A DNA stretch of 6,394 nucleotides, from assembly GCA_002793745.1 (NCBI GenBank), contig PFEE01000048.1, forward strand, positions 751 through 7,144, in the 5' to 3' direction. Positions within the stretch are counted from its first letter, which is position 1; the number at the start of each line of letters is the position of its first letter. Below, one piece after another: positions 1-5,344 of the stretch. The translations under genes and the position numbers were made by a program. Under the pieces are notes generated by a model. The model was not told the DNA's origin. It did no database searches and saw only the letters and a list, made by a program, of their open reading frames with translations. This DNA is from Candidatus Roizmanbacteria bacterium CG10_big_fil_rev_8_21_14_0_10_45_7 (GTDB taxonomy: Bacteria > Patescibacteriota > Microgenomatia > UBA1406).

Positions 1-8
1 GGCATTTT

Positions 9-1727
9 TCATGGTTGTACGGGCGGCGGCGTGCGACGCTTGATGTACCAGATGATTCCGAAGATGCCGCACAACAATAGTAGGGTTACCACCAACTGTA
101 TCGCCCGCGCTATCAATCCCTGCTGTTCTTCCTGTTGAGCGTTCTGGTCCTGTGATGGTGTCGGTGAAGATGTTCCCGGAGGGGGAAAGATCATGCGTCC
201 CTGTGCATCCAAGGTACGAATAGGCGAGTTTACACGGTTAACGGTAGCTGTTGATTCATCAAACAGGTTCACGCCTTCCTGCTTCATATATTCACTATTA
301 TTCTCTGCAAACGAGGCAGTGGTCATACTGGATACCGGGGTTCCATTCTCGTCAGCAATCAGAAGTGCAAATTCAGTTTGAGGAAGTAGGCTGGAGGGAA
401 TTTTTACAAACCCTTTTTCATCTGCCTGAACGGTAAGCACATTTTTATTATTCAGAGAAGGAATAGCCAGACGAACTTCAGCGTTTTTCAGTATTGCTTT
501 GTCAACCGCTATGTAGCCTTCAATAAATTCGGGCACCGGATACAGTAATACGGGAACACTGCGATCGGGTTGCTGGGTTAGTGCCGCAGTTTTTAAACCG
601 TATACTCCTTTTGGCTTAATAGCAACCAATTCAAGAGGGCGCAACGGGTCGATTTTAGTCTTGGAAACTTCTACGGTAAATACGCCGTAGTTATTAGCCG
701 TCGTACTTGCCACTTTTGATACACCCACATACACTTCTAGGTTAAGTTTTGGGTGGGTAACCGTACCAAATATGGTCTGGTTGCCATTGGGCTGGCGTAC
801 AATCATTGAGCTCAATATTTTTGGCCGTGTACTGGTTGCTTGCGCACTACTGCTGGGTATAACCGGGACATCACGGTGTTCAATGGTACCCAGCTGAACA
901 ATGGGGTTGCCAATATAGAGGTTGGTATACAGACCGGTTTCTGCAAGTCGTGTTGATAGATTAGTTATCTCATTGGTTGAAAGAGGGAAACGGTATTGGG
1001 ATTTATTAATGCGCAGGAAATATGTTCCGTCTTCTACGTAAAAGGCAAAATGCCCATCTTCGCCGGTGCTAAAGGGATTTTGACGCACCTGCGGACTCTC
1101 GGGGTATAAGCTTCGGTCCTCCCGAAGCAAACTTACCGATGTGCCCGGTAGAGGTTCAAGGGTGAGGGCGTCAAATATGGTTCCCTCAGGATCCCAATAT
1201 ATGGCTGTACAATCGTTCGCGTTGCCATTGGTGACTTCAATCTGTGCCAGCTTGTTGCCGGGATTGTCACCTATAGCGGTTGATCGCACACTATATTCTT
1301 GAAAGGCAAAAAAGAAATGATTTTTTTTATCTTCGCTATAGCTGTGGACCTGGGGAATTGTGATATTGCCGTTTCCGTCGGTTACGAGTGCTGTTTCCGT
1401 TTTAAGTTGAAATTCTTTGCCAACCGTAGGAATTTCTTCGCCCTGTACGCTTTGGCATAAGGGGGCACCATTCATGTCGGTTGCGCACACCCAGTTATTA
1501 TCGATATTGCGCCACAGCTCAAAAGGCGCATTGGGCTTTAATCCGCTTCCGCTTAACCGTACGGTATGTTCAGAGTTATCACCTAGTTGCTGGTACGAAA
1601 GGCAGTAGTTTCGTATTGCCTGGGGAACATCGGTATCGAGATTGGTGTTTATATCGTTAGTTTGGGCATAGAGTGGAGGGGCAAGAGCAAATAAAAAAAC
1701 AACGATACCGGTCAATAACCACTTCAT
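9..1727 (-). CDS. Secreted, C-terminally membrane-anchored multidomain surface protein (carboxypeptidase-regulatory-like module)
   Basis: A large extracytoplasmic protein of 572 residues. I place the start at the ATG at 1727 because it begins directly with a signal peptide (MKWLLTGIVV..., likely cleaved near LYA|Q at about residue 22). The reading frame extends to a GTG at 1769, but that would add 14 residues ahead of the signal. A region at about residues 180-245 (GTIFDALTLEPLPGTSV, then an FSTGEDGHF turn and GTYFLRI) looks like a carboxypeptidase-regulatory-like or Ig-type beta-sandwich. Beta-rich segments at about 305-375 and 395-460 may be further modules. A Pro/Ser/Gln-rich stalk at about 515-535 leads to a hydrophobic helix at about 544-562 and a short basic tail (KRRT). 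This topology puts the bulk outside, tethered at the C-terminus. Four cysteines lie in the N-terminal 175 residues and could form disulfides. The specific function is unknown; adhesion or a structural role is inference. The gene ends 8 bases from the window edge. Confidence 0.85.
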   Translation of the reverse strand: MKWLLTGIVVFLFALAPPLYAQTNDINTNLDTDVPQAIRNYCLSYQQLGDNSEHTVRLSGSGLKPNAPFELWRNIDNNWVCATDMNGAPLCQSVQGEEIPTVGKEFQLKTETALVTDGNGNITIPQVHSYSEDKKNHFFFAFQEYSVRSTAIGDNPGNKLAQIEVTNGNANDCTAIYWDPEGTIFDALTLEPLPGTSVSLLREDRSLYPESPQVRQNPFSTGEDGHFAFYVEDGTYFLRINKSQYRFPLSTNEITNLSTRLAETGLYTNLYIGNPIVQLGTIEHRDVPVIPSSSAQATSTRPKILSSMIVRQPNGNQTIFGTVTHPKLNLEVYVGVSKVASTTANNYGVFTVEVSKTKIDPLRPLELVAIKPKGVYGLKTAALTQQPDRSVPVLLYPVPEFIEGYIAVDKAILKNAEVRLAIPSLNNKNVLTVQADEKGFVKIPSSLLPQTEFALLIADENGTPVSSMTTASFAENNSEYMKQEGVNLFDESTATVNRVNSPIRTLDAQGRMIFPPPGTSSPTPSQDQNAQQEEQQGLIARAIQLVVTLLLLCGIFGIIWYIKRRTPPPVQP

Positions 1728-1733
1728 ATATAC

Positions 1734-1762
1734 AATGTACGAAAGTATTGCGTTTCTTGCAA
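1734..1762 (-). promoter_or_regulatory. Possible promoter of the minus-strand surface-protein gene
   Basis: On the minus strand TTGCAA (1762-1757; 4 of 6 matches to the -35 consensus) is followed after 17 bases by TACATT (1739-1734; 4 of 6 matches to the -10). The -10 ends six bases before the ATG at 1727, so transcription would begin at or very near the start codon and give a leaderless message. Each element alone is weak; the ideal spacing and the lack of a Shine-Dalgarno site support it modestly. Confidence 0.35.
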
Positions 1763-1768
1763 GGGTCA

Positions 1769-1774
1769 CATAAC
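1769..1774 (+). promoter_or_regulatory. Possible -10 element of the cohesin-like gene
   Basis: CATAAC (4 of 6 matches to TATAAT) lies eight bases before the ATG at 1783. A poor -35 candidate, TTGCGT at 1748-1753, is only 15 bases upstream. If real, the message would again begin at about the start codon. The evidence is weak. Confidence 0.2.
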
Positions 1775-1782
1775 ATGGATAT

Positions 1783-2493
1783 ATGCGATCAGTATTTTTA
1801 CTATTTGTCGTTATTGGGTTTTTTTTGTTTATCGTGGCACCTTCGGCATATGCAACTAGCTATACCATCGTAGGCCCATCAGGTCAGCTGGTTCGTGATC
1901 AAGAGTACGATTTCACCGTGAATGTAAATACCGATGGAGCAACGATGACAACGGGAACTGCTCAGGTAACGTATCAAAGCCAGTATTTGCAATATGTGTC
2001 AACGACTCCGGGAAGTTTTTTTGGTACGGTTGATGCGACGCCCGGCACCGGCACGGTACAACTGGTAGGAACCAATACGGCGGCAAAGTCGGGAAGCGGA
2101 AGTTTTGCTGTGATTCGTTTCAAGCTTATTGCAGATTCACCAGGAAGCACTGAATTGTGTACGGTAGCAGAGGTGCCGGGTACCACACCAACTACGGTTG
2201 TACCCACCACGGCAACTATGAGCTGTTTTGATACCTGTACGGTAAACGGAACCGCGTGCCCCAGCGGTATGTCATGTGTTGATGTCAATGCAGGAACCGG
2301 TGCGGCTTCCTTATACCGATGTGTATTGCGTCCTGGTTCAAACTGTGGTTCAAGTGATCAAGCATGTTGGTGCGGCAATCCTACTGCAACACCCGCAGCC
2401 ATTGCCGCCTCAGGCATTACCACCGGTATGATTATTGGTGCTTCGGCTTTTGTACTCATTAGTATTGGGCTTCTTACCCTCTTTGTACTATAA
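1783..2493 (+). CDS. Cohesin-domain-like surface protein with Cys-rich tail and C-terminal membrane helix
   Basis: A secreted, membrane-anchored protein of 236 residues. The start is well constrained: ATG at 1783 begins a clear signal peptide (MRSVFLLFVV..., probable cleavage SAYA|T after residue 24) and an in-frame TAA lies at 1771-1773. Residues about 26-125 have the pattern of a cohesin-like beta-sandwich: an early strand with FTVNVNTDG, then VTYQSQYLQYVS, a GTGTVQLVG strand, and a closing SFAVIRFKLIAD strand. Residues 126-197 hold nine cysteines in a compact pattern (CFDTC, TACPSGMSC, YRC, SNCGSSDQACWC). As I recall the family, similar Cys-rich tails occur in CPR surface proteins. Residues about 214-236 form a membrane helix that ends the protein with no cytoplasmic tail. 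In cellulosomes cohesins bind dockerins; here I would infer only surface display or protein-protein binding. No dockerin is recognisable in the window. The gene is divergent to another surface-protein gene. Confidence 0.85.
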   Translation: MRSVFLLFVVIGFFLFIVAPSAYATSYTIVGPSGQLVRDQEYDFTVNVNTDGATMTTGTAQVTYQSQYLQYVSTTPGSFFGTVDATPGTGTVQLVGTNTAAKSGSGSFAVIRFKLIADSPGSTELCTVAEVPGTTPTTVVPTTATMSCFDTCTVNGTACPSGMSCVDVNAGTGAASLYRCVLRPGSNCGSSDQACWCGNPTATPAAIAASGITTGMIIGASAFVLISIGLLTLFVL

Positions 2494-2494
2494 T
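2465..2494 (+). promoter_or_regulatory. Candidate promoter for tRNA-Ala and mreCD
   Basis: An exact TATAAT at 2489-2494 overlaps the TAA stop of the cohesin-like gene. TTGGGC at 2465-2470 (3 of 6 matches) is 18 bases upstream. Transcription would start near 2501, run through the A/T-rich repeat, and then cover tRNA-Ala and probably mreC and mreD. The perfect -10 is the main evidence, although TAATAA stop contexts can produce this hexamer by chance. Confidence 0.4.
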
Positions 2495-2500
2495 AAAAAC

Positions 2501-2567
2501 CAAATTCAAAATCCCAATTCATAAAGGGAGATTTTTTTGGGATTTGGTGCTTTGAGCTTGGGATTTG
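2501..2567 (+). repeat. Short A/T-rich element with inverted and direct repeats of a TTGGGATTTG unit
   Basis: The decamer TTGGGATTTG occurs twice in direct orientation, at 2537-2546 and 2558-2567, with a 21-base period. A near copy lies in inverted orientation at 2507-2516 (CAAAATCCCA). The inverted copies allow an 8-bp stem (2509-2516 with 2538-2545) around a loop of about 21 bases. The T7 run (2532-2538) is mostly in the loop and partly in the 3' arm, so this is not a standard intrinsic terminator. The layout resembles interspersed intergenic repeats built from GGGATTTG/GGAATTTG units that I recall from CPR and other uncultured bacteria. Copies elsewhere in the genome cannot be checked here. 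Confidence 0.5.
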
Positions 2568-2572
2568 TTTCC

Positions 2573-2645
2573 GGGCCTGTAGCTCAATTGGTAGAGCGTC
2601 CCGCTCGCAGCGGGAAGGTTGGGAGTTCAAGTCTCCTCAGGTCCA
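2573..2645 (+). tRNA. tRNA-Ala (anticodon CGC)
   Basis: A complete cloverleaf of 73 bases. The acceptor stem GGGCCTG (2573-2579) pairs with CAGGTCC (2638-2644), and the discriminator is A2645. The D arm is GCTC/GAGC at 2582-2585 and 2594-2597. The anticodon stem TCCCG/CGGGA encloses the loop CTCGCAG, giving anticodon CGC at 2606-2608, which reads GCG. The T arm GGGAG/CTCCT encloses TTCAAGT. The third acceptor pair is G-U (G2575 with T2642), the hallmark identity element for alanyl-tRNA synthetase, and it supports the anticodon call. CCA is not encoded (CTA follows), so the ends must be finished by a CCA-adding enzyme. The mreC start codon is six bases downstream. Confidence 0.97.
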
Positions 2646-2651
2646 CTACAC

Positions 2652-3377
2652 ATGACTGAAGAACAGAAGCGCAGAAAAATGTATGCACTGGTTCGCATCG
2701 GTATTGCGTTGGGCGTACTCGGCGTGTGCATATTGGTAATACTGAGTCTGCGGCCCCTGTTTGAGAGCAATGGCGTTATACCGATTCTTAGCTCTTGGTA
2801 TAACCGTCTGTATCCCCCCCACATTTCTTCAACCTGTACCCGCTGCGATGCAATGAAAGAACGCATTAGGCAGCTTGAGGAGGATAACAAACAACTGCGT
2901 CGTGAATTGGGAACCATTCCAGAAAAGTCCGACATGCTGCCCGCGTGGGTAATCTGGATACAGGGAAGCCATTATACGTTGGCATTTGAACGTACTGAAA
3001 AAAGCTCTCTTATTAAAAAGGGAACACCCGTTATTATTGGCTCAGTATTGTTGGGTACGGTGTTGCGCAGCTCGCCGACCATGGTTATTATGCAGTCGGT
3101 ACATGACAGTCATTACCGGAGTGAGGCAAAAACCGAAGCAGGGGTACAGGGAGAGTTGATTGGTGATTTTGGCCAGGAGCTAACCTTTCGCTTTCCGATT
3201 GGTTCGAAAGTGGTCACTAATCAACGCGTCTATGCGGTATTTCCCGAGCGGGGCTGGCAATTTTTAGTAGGGACCATTCAAGAGGTCAGCAACGACCGCT
3301 CAAAGCCGTTTCAGGATGCGCAGGTTGACACGGTGCCGTATAACCCCAACAATAAACTGTTGTTTATGCCCTTATGA
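2652..3377 (+). CDS. mreC: Rod shape-determining protein MreC
   Basis: MreC is the bitopic membrane protein of the elongasome. It links the MreB/MreD/RodA-PBP2 machinery on the outer face of the membrane and helps activate lateral peptidoglycan synthesis. The 241-residue product has a short basic cytoplasmic start, a membrane helix at about 13-32, and a coiled coil at about 66-88 (RIRQLEEDNKQLRREL). The two-part beta domain follows: VIWIQGSHYTLAF, then LIKKGTPVIIGSVLLGTV, and later FPIGSKVVTN and VGTIQEV. These match the usual MreC order, though the protein is shorter than many members. A CxxC pair (C62, C65) precedes the coiled coil. I chose the ATG at 2652 because longer forms would start inside tRNA-Ala; ATG 2679 (residue 10) is an alternative. 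No good Shine-Dalgarno site precedes either. The stop overlaps mreD by ATGA, implying coupled translation. mreB is not in this window. Confidence 0.92.
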   Translation: MTEEQKRRKMYALVRIGIALGVLGVCILVILSLRPLFESNGVIPILSSWYNRLYPPHISSTCTRCDAMKERIRQLEEDNKQLRRELGTIPEKSDMLPAWVIWIQGSHYTLAFERTEKSSLIKKGTPVIIGSVLLGTVLRSSPTMVIMQSVHDSHYRSEAKTEAGVQGELIGDFGQELTFRFPIGSKVVTNQRVYAVFPERGWQFLVGTIQEVSNDRSKPFQDAQVDTVPYNPNNKLLFMPL

Positions 3378-3778
3378 TAGAGTTCGTGGTTATGACTGTC
3401 AGCTTAGGTGGATTAACCATCCTAGTACCCCGCTTTATTTATCTATTTATATGGGGTTTGCTGCATCTCTCGATACATAAGCCAATTTTGTCGATGATTT
3501 CTGCGGTCGTGGTCGGTTTTTTGTTTGATTTGTTTCATGTATTGCCAATGGGCCAAATGGCATTATTTTTTTTGTGTACCGTTGGTTTTTTTGAACTGTA
3601 CGGCACCGTGTTTCATAACAAAAATATACTATTCGTCAATATATATGCTTTTGTGTTTAGCATATTGGGCTATGTGGTATTGGAGGAGCGCATAACCGTT
3701 ATGTTTTTATTACTATATCTGGTTGTAGCCCTACTGATGAGCACTTTGGTTGCGCGAAGACCATCAAACACCGTATAA
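3374..3778 (+). CDS. mreD: Rod shape-determining protein MreD
   Basis: A polytopic membrane protein of 134 residues, interpreted as MreD, the integral-membrane partner of MreC in the cell-elongation complex. About four to five hydrophobic helices are visible (roughly 4-30, 38-56, 60-78, 85-103 and 107-126). The segment VVGFLFDLFHVLPMGQMAL (about 46-64) fits the MreD signature of a G-L-x-x-D helix end followed by an L-x-x-x-G-x-x-A-L turn. It is shorter than the roughly 160 residues of proteobacterial MreD. The start ATG overlaps the mreC stop (ATGA at 3374-3377), so it is almost certainly co-translated with mreC. The assignment rests on both this motif and the position directly behind mreC; MreD is a weakly conserved family, so sequence alone would be less certain. 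The TAA stop overlaps a TATAAT that may drive the downstream tRNA-Ile. Confidence 0.85.
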   Translation: MIEFVVMTVSLGGLTILVPRFIYLFIWGLLHLSIHKPILSMISAVVVGFLFDLFHVLPMGQMALFFLCTVGFFELYGTVFHNKNILFVNIYAFVFSILGYVVLEERITVMFLLLYLVVALLMSTLVARRPSNTV

Positions 3779-3779
3779 T
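3750..3779 (+). promoter_or_regulatory. Candidate promoter for tRNA-Ile
   Basis: An exact TATAAT at 3774-3779 overlaps the mreD stop codon. TTGCGC at 3750-3755 (3 of 6 matches) lies 18 bases upstream. The predicted start near 3786 would give a 5' leader of about 26 bases before tRNA-Ile at 3812. The arrangement mirrors the one before tRNA-Ala. Confidence 0.45.
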
Positions 3780-3811
3780 ACTTTCGTTCAAAGGACGATA
3801 GGAATAGATAC

Positions 3812-3885
3812 GGGTCGTTAGCTCAGTTGGTTAGAGCGCAGTCCTGATAAGACTGAGGTCCCTGGTCCGAGTCCAGGACGACCCA
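3812..3885 (+). tRNA. tRNA-Ile (anticodon GAT)
   Basis: A complete cloverleaf. The acceptor stem GGGTCGT (3812-3818) pairs perfectly with ACGACCC (3878-3884), and the discriminator is A3885. The D arm is GCTC/GAGC (3821-3824, 3834-3837). The anticodon stem CAGTC/GACTG encloses CTGATAA, giving anticodon GAT at 3846-3848, which reads ATC and ATT. The T stem CCTGG/CCAGG encloses the loop TCCGAGT (3866-3872). Position 55 is therefore C where nearly all elongator tRNAs have T (pseudouridine), which is odd. CCA is not encoded (CAT follows). The gene lies directly downstream of mreD and ends three bases before the stop of a gene on the other strand. Confidence 0.96.
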
Positions 3886-3888
3886 CAT

Positions 3889-4233
3889 TCATCGATTCTG
3901 AGCTACGTATTGTATCCAGAAGTGAGGAATATCGGGAAAATATTCATCGAGTCCGTATGATGAAGTCAGTGAGAGTATACGCTCCTGTATGACGGGATTA
4001 TATTTGCCGAATGACAGTAAAGCTGCTCTTGCATGAAACGCCATCTGGTAGCGTAGCTGGTCGCAACTGTTTGTATCAGGAGCATGCAATACCATTTGTT
4101 CATCGTCAACCAGCGCATGCAAATTATGATCAGGAACTTGAGTAAACAACTCCATTAGGGGAACAACAGCAAAGGCAACGGCAGATGCGGGGGCATCGAC
4201 CCGAAGAGGAATCTGTTCGGTCTCCAGATCCAT
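3889..4233 (-). CDS. Hypothetical protein, 114 residues, unrecognised
   Basis: I do not recognise this protein. It starts at ATG 4233 and ends with TGA three bases from tRNA-Ile. The product appears soluble: there is no signal peptide, no membrane helix and only one cysteine (C57). The N-terminal half is mixed (PLRVDAPASAVAFAVVPLMELF, then HALVDDEQMVLHAP). The C-terminal half looks helical, with an aromatic-rich end (LDEYFPDIPHFWIQYV). Three things suggest a real gene: the opposite strand offers no competing long frame, it fills the space between tRNA-Ile and the transporter almost exactly, and a -10-like TATACT sits nine bases before the start. It could still be a lineage-specific or mis-called frame. 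No function is proposed. Confidence 0.6.
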   Translation of the reverse strand: MDLETEQIPLRVDAPASAVAFAVVPLMELFTQVPDHNLHALVDDEQMVLHAPDTNSCDQLRYQMAFHARAALLSFGKYNPVIQERILSLTSSYGLDEYFPDIPHFWIQYVAQNR

Positions 4234-4242
4234 AACTAGAAA

Positions 4243-4250
4243 AGTATATA
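4243..4250. promoter_or_regulatory. Possible bidirectional -10 region
   Basis: AGTATATA between the divergent hypothetical and transporter genes reads as TATACT on the minus strand (4248-4243; 5 of 6 matches to TATAAT), nine bases from the ATG at 4233. It reads as TATATA on the plus strand (4245-4250), 26 bases from ATG 4277. I find no convincing -35 in either direction, so this is only a candidate. Confidence 0.3.
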
Positions 4251-4276
4251 CCTTTGTGTTAATCTCAATGTGTTAT

Positions 4277-5344
4277 ATGCAACTCCGTAATTTTCTCATC
4301 ATCATTGGTGCTGCGGTGGGGGCGGGCATATTTGCGCTTCCCCCAACGCTGGTAAATACCGGTTATGTGCCGTTTGCTTTGTTACTGGTGGGCATCGCTA
4401 TTGCCATGGGGTGGGTGAATTATGGTTATTATCAAGTGGTAGCACGTAGCACCAGCCGACATCAGCTTCCCGGGTATGTCTTGAGGACGCTTGGTTCGCG
4501 CTGGTCGGTGGTGGCAAGCGTATTGCTCTTAGGTTCAACAGTAGGAGCGCTTCTCGCCTATTTAAGCTTAGGAGGCCAATTTATTGACAACTTAATCAAT
4601 ACGCCCTCGCCCCTAGGAACCGGCATCTTTTTTATCGCCATTGCCGTTCCGTTTCTGGCCATGGGGAGATCGCTTGAGTTATGGGACTATGTGTTTAGTA
4701 CCTTGAAAATAGTCCTGTATGTAGTTCTGATTATCGTGGGAATAGCAGTAATTATTCCTGGTAACCCCTCACTGGCTACGAGCCGTGAGGCCTACGCTCC
4801 CTACATACTGTATGGATTTGGTCCTATTTTGTTTTCATTAACCGCGTTTTCCATAGTACCGGAATTAAAGCGAACTCCACAAGGGGTCAGTAAAACCATT
4901 GCGTATGCGCAAATCAGTATGAGCGTATTGTATCTATTGTTCGCTCTGCTGTTTGCCGGAGTTATTTTAGGTGACGGATTTATTACCATCAATGGCTGGC
5001 TTCGCCGGCTGCTTGATGGAGTAGGGCTTATTTCGGTATATACACCGTCCTTAATGTTCAGTTGGGTGGGGTATGACCTGTTTACTAAGGATTTGGGCTT
5101 TAAACCGTTCCATGCAAAACTCATGATTATCGCCATACCGCTGCTGCTGTTTGTGATGGGTATGAGCCAATTCTCACTTATTATCGGCGTAACCGGAGGG
5201 ATATTTTTGGCTGCTATCGGAATGCTTATTATGGAAATGTATCATGTAGTATTCCCCGTAAAGCACGCGCTAGCGGTTCGCCTTTTGCAGAGTATATTCT
5301 TTTTCAGCATTTGTCTTGAGTTATTGTTATTATTTTCACCATGA
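4277..5344 (+). CDS. Amino-acid permease of the AAAP/HAAAP (aromatic amino acid transporter-like) family
   Basis: An inner-membrane secondary transporter of 355 residues with about eleven predicted helices. Family members import amino acids, often tryptophan or tyrosine, with protons or sodium. The key marker is the first helix, IIIGAAVGAGIFALP (about 8-22), which matches the unwound G-x-G-I-F-x-L-P substrate and ion site of this superfamily. Other helices lie at about 33-51, 76-98, 114-130, 141-160, 176-196, 212-232, 246-269, 280-297, 298-322 and 334-353. The stretch LFSLTAFSIVPEL (about 185-197) fits the conserved helix 6. The substrate cannot be read from the sequence; scavenging is plausible in an organism with reduced biosynthesis. 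I chose ATG 4277 because it places helix 1 near the N-terminus; GTG 4256 and ATG 4268 are in-frame alternatives. No start has a Shine-Dalgarno site. Its TGA overlaps the dUTPase ATG (ATGA), so the two genes are likely one operon. Confidence 0.87.
   Translation: MQLRNFLIIIGAAVGAGIFALPPTLVNTGYVPFALLLVGIAIAMGWVNYGYYQVVARSTSRHQLPGYVLRTLGSRWSVVASVLLLGSTVGALLAYLSLGGQFIDNLINTPSPLGTGIFFIAIAVPFLAMGRSLELWDYVFSTLKIVLYVVLIIVGIAVIIPGNPSLATSREAYAPYILYGFGPILFSLTAFSIVPELKRTPQGVSKTIAYAQISMSVLYLLFALLFAGVILGDGFITINGWLRRLLDGVGLISVYTPSLMFSWVGYDLFTKDLGFKPFHAKLMIIAIPLLLFVMGMSQFSLIIGVTGGIFLAAIGMLIMEMYHVVFPVKHALAVRLLQSIFFFSICLELLLLFSP

Noticed and set aside
1727..1769. GTG start at 1769 for the 572-residue surface protein.
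   Set aside because: It would put 14 residues ahead of a standard signal peptide and overlap the candidate promoter; ATG 1727 fits better.
1775..1873. Alternative ATG at 1775 with AAGGG nine bases upstream, opening a 32-residue frame over the start of the cohesin-like gene.
   Set aside because: It is out of frame with the cohesin-like protein, which has a clear signal peptide from ATG 1783. The short frame has no recognisable character.
2509..2545. Intrinsic terminator for the cohesin-like gene.
   Set aside because: The stem is A/T-rich with a loop of about 21 bases and the T run is mostly in the loop, not after the stem.
2358..2630. A 90-residue minus-strand frame across the repeat and tRNA-Ala.
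   Set aside because: It overlaps the tRNA, the repeat and the end of the cohesin-like gene, and its residues are translated repeat sequence with no protein character.
2619..2651. Upstream in-frame TTG start for mreC.
   Set aside because: It lies within tRNA-Ala; the MreC N-terminus is complete from ATG 2652.
9..5344. UGA reassigned to glycine as in Absconditabacteria/Gracilibacteria.
   Set aside because: TGA ends the first surface-protein gene, mreC, the 114-residue gene and the transporter at sensible places, including both ATGA overlaps.
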